Source: Lachnospiraceae bacterium (GTDB lineage Bacteria > Bacillota > Clostridia > Lachnospirales > Lachnospiraceae). From it: a DNA stretch of 64,000 nt. Both the position numbers and the translations under genes were made by a program. How positions within the stretch are numbered: the stretch's first letter is position 1; every line of letters starts with the position of its first letter. Location of the stretch: assembly GCA_021202075.1 (NCBI GenBank), contig JAJQDT010000173.1, forward strand, positions 33,741 to 97,740, written 5' to 3'. Shown one piece after another: positions 42,983-52,400 of this stretch. The notes under the pieces are model-generated. The model saw nothing but the letters and a program-made list of their open reading frames with translations, was not told the DNA's origin and made no database searches.

Positions 42983-44023
42983 TCAGGATTGCCGGGAAGC
43001 AGCGCCGTCGTGCGGCCTTTGGTCCCCGCGGCCGGTATGTTTCGATTCTGACCTGCCCCGCCTCTGCTGACGCTCCTCGTACTCCTCATACGCGTTCACA
43101 ATCTTCTGTACCAGCGGATGCCGTACGACATCCTGGCTGGTCAGGGTGCAGAAACGGATGCCTTCCACTTTGCCGAGCACCCTGATTGCGACGTCCAGTC
43201 CGGATAACGTACCGGGCGGCAGATCCTTCTGCGTGCGGTCGCCGGTCACGATGACCTTCGAGCCAAAGCCGATGCGCGTCAGAAACATTTTCATCTGCGC
43301 CGGGGAAGTGTTCTGTGCTTCATCCAGGATAATGTAGGCATTGTCCAGCGTCCGTCCGCGCATATAGGCAAGCGGCGCTACTTCTATCAGACCTTTTTCC
43401 ATATTCTTCGAAAAGCTGTCCGGTCCCATGATCTGATAAAGTGCGTCGTAAAGCGGGCGCAGATATGGATCCACCTTGCTCTGCAGATCGCCGGGCAGAA
43501 AGCCAAGCTTTTCTCCCGCCTCGATCGCCGGACGTGTCAGGATGATCCGACTGACTTCCTCCGCCTTGAACGCGGCAATCGCCATCGCCATCGCCAGATA
43601 AGTCTTGCCCGTGCCGGCCGGTCCGATTCCAAATACTATCATATTTTCCCGAATCGCGTCAACATAGGATTTCTGACCGAGGGTCTTCGGTTTGATTGGC
43701 TTCCCATTGATGGTATGGCAGATACAGTCCTTATCAAGCTCCACCAGGGACGATGATTTTCCCTCCATGGACAGTGCAATCGCGTAGTCTACATTCTGCT
43801 CGGTGATGACATTGCCCCGGCGGGACAGCTCGCAGAGATTCTCAAAAATCCCGCCGGCCCGTTCGATATTATCCGGCCCGCCGATGATCCGGACACCATC
43901 GTCCCGCACCAGCACAGTCACGTGAAGCGCGCGCTCTACCTTTTTAATATTTTTGTCAAACTGGCCAAAGACATTCGTCTCATGTCCTGCCGGTATGGAT
44001 AAGGTTCGTTTCTCCATACTCAT
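42983..44023 (-). CDS. phoH: PhoH-family ATPase
   Basis: 346 residues. An N-terminal KH-like region (about 20-70) precedes the RecD-like PhoH ATPase: Walker A GIGPAGTGKTYLAMA (near residue 140), ILTRPAIEAGEKLGFLPGDL, YIILDEAQNTSPAQMKMFLTRIG (Walker B) and VTGDRTQKDLP. A basic, Gly/Arg-rich tail follows ECERQQRRGR-like residues at the end. PhoH with YbeY is implicated in RNA and ribosome maintenance. It overlaps the end of yqfD by 4 nt, indicating translational coupling. Confidence 0.95.
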   Translation of the reverse strand: MSMEKRTLSIPAGHETNVFGQFDKNIKKVERALHVTVLVRDDGVRIIGGPDNIERAGGIFENLCELSRRGNVITEQNVDYAIALSMEGKSSSLVELDKDCICHTINGKPIKPKTLGQKSYVDAIRENMIVFGIGPAGTGKTYLAMAMAIAAFKAEEVSRIILTRPAIEAGEKLGFLPGDLQSKVDPYLRPLYDALYQIMGPDSFSKNMEKGLIEVAPLAYMRGRTLDNAYIILDEAQNTSPAQMKMFLTRIGFGSKVIVTGDRTQKDLPPGTLSGLDVAIRVLGKVEGIRFCTLTSQDVVRHPLVQKIVNAYEEYEERQQRRGRSESKHTGRGDQRPHDGAASRQS

Positions 44024-45324
44024 TCTGTCTGTTCTTCCTCCACTGCCTGGACGGCCGCGCTTTCATCCGTAATCAGATAGCCCTGCGCGACAGCTGATTT
44101 TTCCTGCATGTCTATTGTAACATTATTTTCAAATATTTGAACCCCCTTTTCCTGTAATTTTTTCTTGAAAAGATATAAATTATCTTCTAAGATTTTTTGT
44201 GCATCCTCTTCGGTTCGCATAAATTGTAAATTTTCATACTCTCTGATGGTATATTTGCAAAAATACAGGGGCAGATAGAAATTCTCTGACAATTTTATTT
44301 GTGTGAGTTCGCCGGTCACATCACAGAGTTCAAAAGGCTTTGTTTCTTCGGGAAGGGAAAAAGGGACGCCGAGAATTCGAATGAGATACCGTATTTTTTC
44401 GCGGCCGGTGTAATTTTTTAATACAGTCTCGTATTCCAGCTCCTCATAATAGTCCGTCCGCGTCCGCAGGACAATATCCGCGTCCGCGGTCACAACCTGC
44501 CAGGAAATCACTTCCCCGTCATCATTGACCACCGGAATCCGGCCGGAGACCAGCAGCTCGCCGGCTGTCACCTCATCCCCTGCGCTGACCACGGCAACTC
44601 CTTTCCGGACATAGACCGAGAGGACTGTACCGGCTTTAGAAGCGGCCATTCCCGTCTGTGCGCTGTCATTTTGTGTACCGCCTTTTGGGACGCTTTCATT
44701 TTCCACACTTTCACTTTGTGTGCTGTCTTTTTGCGCACTGTCTTTTTGTCCATCATCCGTCTGTGTGTTATCACCGCCTTCCGAGTCTGCCGTTCCTTCC
44801 TTCACATAAATCGTCAGACGCGTTCCTTTCAGCTCTGCGGAGACCCAGGAAAACCGTGTAAAATAATTCCGAATGCCATCAGAAAGCGCCTGTGTATCAA
44901 CCTGATTTTTCCAGATGCCATGGCTGACGCCTTCGTGTTCCAGATACTCGAAAATGACATCATCTGTCTGAGACATGTTTCCTTCGATGCGGATGTTCCA
45001 GATGTGTGAGGAAAGCCAGAGCATCAAAAGGAACGCGGCAAGCGCGCCGCTTATACAGGCCCATCTGGCGCGGTATCTGTGTATAAAAAAAGGAAGGCCG
45101 GCCCGCTTCGTGATGTGAATGTGAGTATGACTCTTCCGTACGATTGTCTTCAGCTTCAGGAAATCCCTTCTGGAAATACAGGCTTCATAGGCTCCATCAG
45201 CGGGGAACAGCTTCCAGAGGCGGATTCCATGGTATGCGCACAGATTCAGAAAGCGGTCATACGAAGTACCGAGAATCCGGATTCGCACATATCCGTGAAA
45301 AAAATCGATAAAACGCTGCTCCAT
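44020..45324 (-). CDS. yqfD: Sporulation-associated membrane protein YqfD with pentapeptide-repeat insert
   Basis: 434 residues. A cytoplasmic N-terminus (GYVRIRILGTSYDRFLNLC, then RDFLKLKTIVRKS) and one membrane helix (about 87-107) are followed by an extracytoplasmic domain starting WNIRIEGN, with LKGTRLTIYVKEGT and the C-terminal IFENNVTIDM. This is the YqfD (SpoIV-type) pattern. Inserted at about residues 175-230 is an array of pentapeptides (QKDSA QKDST QSESV ENESV PKGGT QNDSA) encoded by exact 15-bp units. YqfC and YqfD are needed for sporulation in Bacillus. It is upstream of and coupled to phoH. Confidence 0.9.
   Translation of the reverse strand: MEQRFIDFFHGYVRIRILGTSYDRFLNLCAYHGIRLWKLFPADGAYEACISRRDFLKLKTIVRKSHTHIHITKRAGLPFFIHRYRARWACISGALAAFLLMLWLSSHIWNIRIEGNMSQTDDVIFEYLEHEGVSHGIWKNQVDTQALSDGIRNYFTRFSWVSAELKGTRLTIYVKEGTADSEGGDNTQTDDGQKDSAQKDSTQSESVENESVPKGGTQNDSAQTGMAASKAGTVLSVYVRKGVAVVSAGDEVTAGELLVSGRIPVVNDDGEVISWQVVTADADIVLRTRTDYYEELEYETVLKNYTGREKIRYLIRILGVPFSLPEETKPFELCDVTGELTQIKLSENFYLPLYFCKYTIREYENLQFMRTEEDAQKILEDNLYLFKKKLQEKGVQIFENNVTIDMQEKSAVAQGYLITDESAAVQAVEEEQTE
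44659..44748 (-). repeat. In-frame 15-bp tandem array inside yqfD, six units
   Basis: Six consecutive 15-bp units (44659, 44674, 44689, 44704, 44719, 44734), for example CAAAAAGACAGTGCG and CAAAAAGACAGCACA on the coding strand. They lie in a loop between conserved parts of YqfD. Confidence 0.85.
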
Positions 45325-45339
45325 ATGGCCTCCCGCATT

Positions 45340-45406
45340 GTTTTAATTGTTTTGCATCTTGCATCGCCTAGCGCACGAATCGCAGTTCATAAAAGCCTCG
45401 ACGCAG
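45340..45406 (+). repeat. Dispersed intergenic repeat, copy D (5' part eroded)
   Basis: Between yqfC and yqfD. GCATCTTGCATCGCC, ACGAATCGCAG and CATAAAAGCCTCGACGCA align with the last two thirds of copies A and C; the first third is missing or diverged. Confidence 0.65.
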
Positions 45407-45424
45407 CCGGTTTCACGAAATGAT

Positions 45425-45685
45425 TCATTCAAACAAAATCGCATCGATCCGCCCGGAAATCTCAATCTCCTCTTTCGTATAGCTGTCAATCTGCAGACGT
45501 TTTCCGCGCACACAGATGGCAGCCGAGCGGGTGCTAAGCCGCACTTCCTCGAAGGTATAGGAGCAGATATTTTTAAAATTTTCCACGCAGATCCGCTCCC
45601 GCCCCTCCACAGATACAAGAGCACGTCCTTTTTGATAATCATCCGGGAACTGAAGAGTGCGTGTAATAGTGTCTTTTTTGTGCAT
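45425..45685 (-). CDS. yqfC: Sporulation protein YqfC (YabP family)
   Basis: 86 residues from the ATG at 45685 (GGAG about 11 nt upstream). A beta-rich small protein with a YabP/YqfC fold: VSVEGRERICVENFKNICSYT, then VRLSTRSAAICVRGKRLQI and the end ISGRIDAILFE. Its position directly upstream of yqfD (100 bp, interrupted by a dispersed repeat) is the standard order and supports the call. It probably acts in forespore envelope development together with YqfD, an inference from Bacillus. Confidence 0.88.
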   Translation of the reverse strand: MHKKDTITRTLQFPDDYQKGRALVSVEGRERICVENFKNICSYTFEEVRLSTRSAAICVRGKRLQIDSYTKEEIEISGRIDAILFE

Positions 45686-45776
45686 ACCCAAAATCACTCC
45701 TTCACTTCCAAGCGTTGACTTCGAGGGATTTTTGAAAAATCATGTGCATATCCACGCATCATCATTGTATGAAAAA

Positions 45777-45807
45777 AGCAGGCGCCAATAGAACCATTGC
45801 CCCTGCT
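45777..45807 (-). terminator. Intrinsic terminator downstream of the NYN/LOTUS gene
   Basis: On the minus strand AGCAGG...CCTGCT with an extended imperfect stem through GGC/AAT pairs, followed by six T. It lies about 155 bp after the NYN gene stop codon and separates it from yqfC. Confidence 0.7.
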
Positions 45808-45817
45808 CTTTCTTCAT

Positions 45818-45860
45818 AAGGAACTGTCGCAAAATAACATACCCAGATTGTGCAGGATCG
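45818..45860 (+). repeat. Dispersed intergenic repeat, partial copy E
   Basis: AAGGAACTGTCGCAAAATAAC and what follows matches the first half of copy C. The second half is absent. It lies between the terminator and the NYN gene stop codon. Confidence 0.45.
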
Positions 45861-45963
45861 AACCTGCATGGTACCGGTCTTGTATGGCCGAATCTGCCCT
45901 CTCCGGCCTGCTGTACGGCCAGCCCACACCAGTACTGGCCAGCGCTGTCTGTGCTGTTGCCGC

Positions 45964-46803
45964 CTACCGCCCTTTAATTTTAAAATAAATCTGCCTGGTC
46001 CCGCCGCTGGCCGGCCGCTTGTCCGTCTCGTAATTTCCGAGTGAATTGATAAACGGCGTAAATTTGGTATACCCGTAATTGCGGACATCGAATTCCGGCA
46101 TGCGCTTGGAAAGCTGGTCGCCGAGCTTTCCGGAGAACAGCCAGCCGTCCTCATCGGAAAATTTTTCAATGATGGCATTGATATTCTTACGCACCTGTTT
46201 CAGTTCTTTATCCTTTGAGGATGCTGATTTTTTCCGGGAACCGGAGATTTCCTTCTGCTTTGAGGAGGACGCTCCGGACTTTTGCTTCGGCGCGCCGGCG
46301 CTCTCGGATGGTTCTGCGGCTTCCGCAGGCTCTGCGGCCTCCGGCTCCTCTTCTTCTTTTTGCTGGTTGGAGTAAATTAGATCCAGATATTTAAACTGAT
46401 TGCAGGCGGAAATAAAGGGCTTCGGCGTTTTCTTTTCGCCCATACCGATCACCTGCATGCCCGACTCCCTCAGCCGGGAGGCCAGCCTCGTGAAATCGCT
46501 GTCGGAGGAGACCAGACAGAAGCCGTCTACATTGCCTGAGTACAGAATATCCATCGCATCGATGATAATCGAGGAATCCGTTGCATTCTTTCCAATCGTG
46601 TAGCTGTACTGCTGCATGGGGATGATGGAATTCTCCAGCAGTACCTTTTTCCATGAGGAAAGGCGGGAGCTTGTCCAGTCGCCATAAATACGCTTATAGG
46701 TGGCAACCCCGCTGTTCGCAGTCTCATCCAGGATAATTTTCACATATTTATCTGAAATATTGTCTGCGTCAATCAGGATCGCAAATCTCAGTTCACTGTC
46801 CAT
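45964..46803 (-). CDS. NYN-domain nuclease with C-terminal OST-HTH/LOTUS domain
   Basis: 279 residues. An N-terminal NYN (PIN-like) domain has conserved acids: FAILIDADNISDKY, KRIYGDW, ATDSSIIIDAMDILYSG and CLVSSDSDFTRLASRLRESG. A charged, Ala/Glu/Ser/Lys-rich linker (about 147-200) leads to an OST-HTH/LOTUS domain (about 203-275; FSDEDGWLFSGKLGDQLSKRM to GTRQIYFKIK). This bacterial Limkain-like architecture combines a putative RNase with an RNA (G4)-binding module. The role is unknown; RNA turnover is a reasonable guess. It has its own terminator, and a 16-bp tandem array upstream overlaps the likely leader. Confidence 0.88.
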   Translation of the reverse strand: MDSELRFAILIDADNISDKYVKIILDETANSGVATYKRIYGDWTSSRLSSWKKVLLENSIIPMQQYSYTIGKNATDSSIIIDAMDILYSGNVDGFCLVSSDSDFTRLASRLRESGMQVIGMGEKKTPKPFISACNQFKYLDLIYSNQQKEEEEPEAAEPAEAAEPSESAGAPKQKSGASSSKQKEISGSRKKSASSKDKELKQVRKNINAIIEKFSDEDGWLFSGKLGDQLSKRMPEFDVRNYGYTKFTPFINSLGNYETDKRPASGGTRQIYFKIKGR

Positions 46804-46825
46804 AGTATAATCTCTTTCTGCATCT

Positions 46826-46889
46826 TATAATAACCATTTCTTATAATAACTGCCTTTTATGATATCTGTCTCTTATAATAACTGCCTCT
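46826..46889. repeat. Degenerate 16-bp tandem array, four units plus a partial
   Basis: Directly upstream of the NYN gene. On the minus strand AGAGGCAGTTATTATA (46874), AGAGACAGATATCATA (46858), AAAGGCAGTTATTATA (46842) and AGAAATGGTTATTATA (46826), then AGATGCAG. The last unit ends about 20 bp before the start codon, so the array lies in the 5' leader or promoter region. Confidence 0.8.
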
Positions 46890-46958
46890 CTTTTACAGGG
46901 ATATGACGCTCCCGGATATAACTCAGGTTTGCAGTATCCGTACAATCCCGCTCATTTT

Positions 46959-48176
46959 TTATAAGCTTGCCGCCTTCTGGATGGGGTCATACCCATGTGA
47001 CCTCAGCGCATCAATAATCCGTTTCTTATGGTCAGTTCCAAATGCTTCCAGCGTGATCGAAAGCTCCACCGCCGCGTTGCGGTTGGTGCTGACGAACTGG
47101 TTGTGGTCAAGCCGGATGACATTGCCCTGTTCCTCGGCAATGATGGAGGCTACTCGGACAAGCTCGCCCGGACGGTCCGGGAGCAGTACGGAAATTGTGA
47201 AAATCCGGTCTCTCTGGATCAGGCCATGCTGCACAACGGAGGACATTGTGATAATATCCATGTTGCCGCCGCTCAGGATGGATACCACCCGTTTGTTTTT
47301 GAAATCCAGATGCTTCAGAGCGGCCACCGTCAGAAGTCCGGAATTCTCTACGATCATCTTATGATTTTCTACCATATCAAGGAAGGCGACAATTAGCTCA
47401 TCATCGCTGACCGTGATAATGTCATCCAGATTTTTCTGAATATAAGGGAAAATGACGGAGCCCGGCGTTTTGACCGCCGTGCCGTCCGCAATCGTGTTCA
47501 CGCCCGGCAGTGTTTTTACCTCGCCGGCTGCGAGAGACGCTTTCATGCAGGCCGCGCCTTCCGGCTCTACGCCAATGACTTTGATTTTCGGGTTCAAAAG
47601 CTTCGCGAGGGTCGAGACGCCGGTCGCCAGCCCGCCTCCGCCGATCGGCACTAGAATGGCGTCCACCAGCGGCAGATCCTGGATGATTTCCATCGCGATC
47701 GTTCCCTGTCCGGTCGCCACTGCCGGGTCGTCGAACGGGTGAATAAACGTATAGCCATGCTCTGCGGCCAGCTGTAACGCGTATTCGCAGGCCTCGTCGT
47801 AAACCTCACCGTGCAGCACAACCTCTGCACCGTAGCTCTTGGTGCGGTTAATCTTCATCAGCGGCGTGGTGGCGGGCATGACAATGACTGCCTTGCAGCC
47901 GTATGCCTGTGCCGCGTATGCGACTCCCTGCGCATGATTTCCGGCTGACGCTGTGATCAGCCCTTTTGCGCGCTCCTCCTCGGAAAGTGTACTGATTTTA
48001 TAATAGGAGCCGCGGATTTTGTAGGCTCCGGTTTTTTGCATATTCTCCGGCTTCAGGTATACCTTATTTCCCGTCTGCATACTGAAGTAATCACTGTAAA
48101 TCAGCTTGGTCTGCGTGATGACGCGCTTCACACACTCGCTGGCCTCGTCAAAGCTCTCTAATGTTAACATTTCCAT
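46959..48176 (-). CDS. ilvA: Threonine ammonia-lyase (biosynthetic/catabolic)
   Basis: 405 residues. Fold-type II PLP enzyme: K53 in KTGAYKIRGSYYK is the Schiff-base lysine. ITASAGNHAQGVAYAA, VPIGGGGLATGVSTL (phosphate loop) and VSILSGGNMD follow. A C-terminal ACT-like regulatory domain (about 325-405; FTISVLLPDRPGELVRVASIIAE) is present. It deaminates threonine to 2-oxobutanoate, the first step to isoleucine. Length and a single ACT domain resemble the TdcB/short IlvA type. No T-box or attenuator is evident in the 140-bp gap upstream. It lies downstream of ftsY. Confidence 0.94.
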   Translation of the reverse strand: MEMLTLESFDEASECVKRVITQTKLIYSDYFSMQTGNKVYLKPENMQKTGAYKIRGSYYKISTLSEEERAKGLITASAGNHAQGVAYAAQAYGCKAVIVMPATTPLMKINRTKSYGAEVVLHGEVYDEACEYALQLAAEHGYTFIHPFDDPAVATGQGTIAMEIIQDLPLVDAILVPIGGGGLATGVSTLAKLLNPKIKVIGVEPEGAACMKASLAAGEVKTLPGVNTIADGTAVKTPGSVIFPYIQKNLDDIITVSDDELIVAFLDMVENHKMIVENSGLLTVAALKHLDFKNKRVVSILSGGNMDIITMSSVVQHGLIQRDRIFTISVLLPDRPGELVRVASIIAEEQGNVIRLDHNQFVSTNRNAAVELSITLEAFGTDHKKRIIDALRSHGYDPIQKAASL

Positions 48177-48319
48177 GATTATTTACCTGTCTGCCTTTCT
48201 GTTTCTTTCAATTCTGTTTTTGCCGGGATGCCGCCTGGCGCCAGATGCATATATCGGTTGTTCAATGAGGGAATCGTTTTCTTCATTGTGGCTTCTGTCT
48301 GGATACATCCGGCCCCATC

Positions 48320-49258
48320 CTACTTTGACGCTCCGCCCTGATCGAACAGTGCATTGACAAAATCATCTGCATTGAATTTCTGCAGATCGTCGATTTTCTC
48401 ACCGACACCAATATATTTCACCGGAATGCCGAGCTCGGAGTGGATGGCCACCGCGATGCCGCCCTTTGCCGTGCCGTCCAGTTTGGTCAGGATGATTCCG
48501 GTAATATCGGTCGCTTCCTTGAACTGCCGTGCCTGGACAAGCGCATTCTGACCGGTCGTGCCATCCAGCACAACCAAAATTTCCTTATAAGCCTCCGGGT
48601 ATTCCCGGTCGATGATCCGGTTAATCTTGCCGAGCTCATTCATCAGGTTCTTTTTGTTGTGTAAACGCCCGGCCGTATCACAGAGCAGCACATCCGCATT
48701 TCGGGCCTTTGCCGCCGCGATTGCGTCATAGACGACAGAAGCCGGATCCGAGCCCTCCTGCCCGCTGATAACATCGACGCCGGCACGGCTGCCCCACTCG
48801 ATCAGCTGCTCCCCGGCCGCCGCGCGGAAGGTATCCGCCGCCGCGAGAACCACCTTCTTACCCTGATCCTTGAGCATTCCGGCAAGCTTGCCGACGCTTG
48901 TCGTCTTTCCGACGCCGTTCACGCCGATCACCAGTACGACCGATTTGCGGTTCTCAAACTCGTACGCGGTCTCGCCAACGTTCATCTCATTTTTTATACT
49001 CTCGATCAGCAGCTCCTTGCACTGGGAGGGATCCTTGATATTCTGCTCTTTGACTTTCTGCTTCAGATCCTCGACAATCGACGTCGTCGCATTGATACCG
49101 AGGTCTCCCATCACAAGGATTTCTTCTATCTCATCATAAAAGTCATCGTCAATACTGGAAAATCCGTTGAAAATTGCGTCAATACCGGATACGATATTAT
49201 TTCTCGTCTTCGTAAGTCCGTCTACCAGCCGCTTGAAAAATCCTCTTTTTTCCTCCAT
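48320..49258 (-). CDS. ftsY: Signal recognition particle receptor FtsY
   Basis: 312 residues, a compact FtsY with a short N-terminal acidic/basic region. NG domain: [18 protein letters not shown] (G1), [33 protein letters not shown] (G3), [14 protein letters not shown] (G4) and a [12 protein letters not shown] closing motif. It docks SRP-ribosome complexes to the membrane Sec translocon. It is the third gene of rnc-smc-ftsY, a conserved Firmicute arrangement. A heptamer array separates it from smc (49334-49417). Confidence 0.96.
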   Translation of the reverse strand: MEEKRGFFKRLVDGLTKTRNNIVSGIDAIFNGFSSIDDDFYDEIEEILVMGDLGINATTSIVEDLKQKVKEQNIKDPSQCKELLIESIKNEMNVGETAYEFENRKSVVLVIGVNGVGKTTSVGKLAGMLKDQGKKVVLAAADTFRAAAGEQLIEWGSRAGVDVISGQEGSDPASVVYDAIAAAKARNADVLLCDTAGRLHNKKNLMNELGKINRIIDREYPEAYKEILVVLDGTTGQNALVQARQFKEATDITGIILTKLDGTAKGGIAVAIHSELGIPVKYIGVGEKIDDLQKFNADDFVNALFDQGGASK

Positions 49259-49333
49259 GCCAGTCCCTCCCTGGAGTGGATAGTGGGCAGTGAAGAGTGG
49301 TCAGCTACTGTCCGCTTTCCATATGAATCATTG

Positions 49334-49417
49334 AAAACTACTTGCTACTCACTACTTTCTAACCACTAAATACTAAATACTAAATACGAAATACGAATCA
49401 CTAACCACTATTCACTA
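49334..49417. repeat. Heptamer tandem array, twelve units, ending on the smc stop codon
   Basis: Twelve consecutive 7-bp units with no period slip on the plus strand, nearly all of form NNNNCTA (for example CTTGCTA, CTCACTA, ACCACTA, AATACTA twice, AATACGA twice, TTCACTA). The last full unit overlaps the smc TAG (49415-49417). Upstream at 49274-49301, related heptamers occur in the opposite orientation (GAGTGGA, TAGTGGG, CAGTGAA, GAGTGGT), so the tract could fold back. Confidence 0.85.
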
Positions 49418-52400
49418 CTCATCCAGTTCATCCTCTATCAGGTTTACAGAAACCAGTGCGGACACGCCTTTCTCCTGCATGGTGATCCCATACAGGCGAT
49501 CCGCCGCGTTCATCGCGCCTCTTCTGTGTGTTATGATAATAAATTGTGTATTCTTTGTCAACCGGCGAAGATAATTTGCATAGCGTTCTACGTTGCTTTC
49601 ATCAAGCGCGGCCTCAATCTCATCCAGCAGGCAGAAAGGAGACGGCTTCAGGTTTTGAATCGCAAAGAGCAGCGCGATTGCGGTCAGCGACTTCTCCCCG
49701 CCGGAAAGCTGCATCATATTCTGCAGCTTTTTGCCGGGCGGCTGCGCAATGATGCGGATACCGGCGTCCAGGATGTCCTCGTCCTCCACCAGCTCCAGTG
49801 TGCCGCGCCCGCCGCCGAACAGCAGGCGGAAGGTCTTGTCAAACTCCGCCTGGATTCGGGCGAACTGTTCCCGGAACTGCTTTCGCATCCCATCGTCGAG
49901 ATCATCAATGATTTTCACCAGAGCCGCTTCTGCTTTTTGCAGATCCTCCTGCTGTGTGGAAAGAAATGTGTGACGCTCCGAGAGTTCCCTGTAATCCTCG
50001 ATGGCATTGACATTGACACTGCCCAGGTCTTTAATTTCACCTTTAATTTCGGAAATTTTCTTTTTCAGAGGAGTGACAGCGGTAAAAGACTCATCCCGCA
50101 TCTCGACGGCCGAGCTCCAGGTCAGCGCATATTCCTCCCACATATAATTAATGCGGTCGTCCTTCTGCTCTGTGATTTTATCCGTCTGAGCATTCAGCCG
50201 GAATTCCTCTTTGTCAAGCAGGCTGATCTGGTCGGAAAGAGCCTCCCTCGACGCGAAAAATTGCTTATGGGAAGCATTTACCTCCTCCCGTTTTCCGGAC
50301 AGTGCCTCAATCTCCTGGCGAAGCGCAAGCTCCGCCTCATCCGCGCCCGCGAGCAGTTCCTGTATCGCTGCAATCTGCTGCTGCTTTTCCAGGACATCGC
50401 CGGCGGTGCTTTTCATTTGTTCTTCTACCTGTTCTTTTTCCGCGTTAAGCCGCTTTTCCTCCGCACGAATGCGCTCGAGATTCTGCCTGGTAAACTGTTC
50501 CTGCTGCTCAAGCTTTGAGGTAAGCAGACGCATCTCCTGACCATCAGCAGAAATTTCCTGAAGCTTCTGACGTTTCTGCTCCAGATCGGACTGCCGGTCA
50601 TGGATCAGGTCTTCGAACGCTTTTTCGTCCTGCTCCGATTTTTTCAGATCACTCTGTTCTTTTGACAGGTTCTCCTGAATTTCGGAAAGCTGGTGCTCGA
50701 TCTCGCCGTGCTCCCGGTGAAGCTTTTCATAGCTTCCGGCGGTGTTGCTCTGCTTTTCATTCATCTCATCGAGGCGGAGCTTTGCCGTATTCAGCTCAAG
50801 CGTCGCTTTTTGCAGCTCCTCGCTCAGGCCAACCAGTTCTTCCCTCTGGGCGTTGCGCTCCCCGCGGGTGCGGTCAATCCTTGTCTGCAGCTGATCCAGC
50901 GCGGCGCGGCTTTTTTTCACGCGGCATTCCAGATCCTCGATCTCTCTTCGCCGACCCAGCAGGTTTCCTGCGTTTTTAAATGCGCCTCCGCTCATGGAGC
51001 CGCCGGGGGCAAGCAGCTCGCCGTCCAGTGTGACGATGCGAAGCGAATGCCGGTAGCTCCGCGCAAGTGCGATCGCATGATCAATGGAATCAGCCACAAT
51101 GGTGCGGCCGAGCAGAGACTCCACCAGCTTCTGATACTTTTCATCCGCCTGCACCAGCGTCGAGGCGAGTCCAATCACACCCTTTTCCTTCAGGGCCTGC
51201 GGGGTCGAAAAACCTCCGCGGCTGGTGATTCCGGAAAGGGGGAGAAACGTCGCCCGGCCGAATTTGTTCTGTTTTAAATATTCAATCTGCCGTTTGGCAG
51301 TCTCTTCGGTATCCGTGACAATATTTTGAATGCTTCCGCCCAGAGCTGTCTCGATAGCAGTCTCATATTCCTTCGGCGCCCGGATAATGTCCGCGACGAC
51401 TCCCAGCAATCCCGGCTCCTGAGCCCTGCGCTCCATCACGCGGCGGATGCTGCTGCCGTAGCCGTCATAACGTTCTGCAATATTTTTCAATGATTCCAGC
51501 CGCGACATCTCTCTGTGATAGCGGTCATGATCCTGCTCCATGCGCTGATTGTACCCGGTCAGCTCCTGCTGGGTTTTCGCAAGCGCCAGATTCACAGTAT
51601 CCGTTTTTGCGTTCAGTTCTTCCTGATGCGCTGTGATCCTGTCCACTTCATCCTGCAGTTCTTTTCGGATGCTCTCCTGAGCCTCTTCTTCACTTTTGAG
51701 CCGCAGGGTTTCCTGAAAAAGCTCTGTCTTCCGAAGCTGCGCCTGCTCGGCCATGGTATCATAGCGCTGCATGTGCGCCTTCACGGTAGCCCGCTGGTTA
51801 AGAAGTGAAATAATCGCCTGTTTGGCGTCTTCAATCTCTTTTTCCAGCGCTGCCGCTTCTTCCGATGATTTCTGATAGGAAGCTTCTACCTCGGCTGCCT
51901 TTCGGTGCGTCTCCGCCACCCCTACGGCCTGGGTCTCCAGCTCGTGCATGGCCTGGGCTTTTTGGCCGTTTAACTCCTCTATCTGGCCGGTCAGCGAGGT
52001 AAGCCTGGCGGACAGATGTTCGTCACTCGCCTCGGATGTATGGATCTGCTCCTGCAAAAGCTGAATCTGGTTTTCAAACTGACCTTTGCGAAGCTGCCCC
52101 TCGGAGGCCTCATCACGCTTCTTCTGCAGCAGCGCATCCATACGCTCAATTTCCTGCTCGGCAGCTTCATATTCTTCCTTTGTGCGGTCATATTCCGCTC
52201 TCGCGGCGGATAGCTGCTCCTCGGTTACCCGCTTTTTTTCAGTAAGGGACTCCAGATCCTTTTGAATCTTTTCCGTCTCCAGGAGAAACAGATTGACATC
52301 ACAGGTTTTCAGCATCTCCTTCTTTTGAAGATAGATTTTCGCGTTCTCTGCCTGCTTTTGCATCGGACCGAGCTGCCGGGTCAGCTCTGAGAGAATGTCA

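Noticed and set aside
48177..48319. T-box or leader peptide upstream of ilvA
   Set aside because: No T-box core, specifier stem or terminator/antiterminator pair could be made out.
49334..49417. CRISPR-like array
   Set aside because: Units of 7 bp without spacers; no cas genes nearby.
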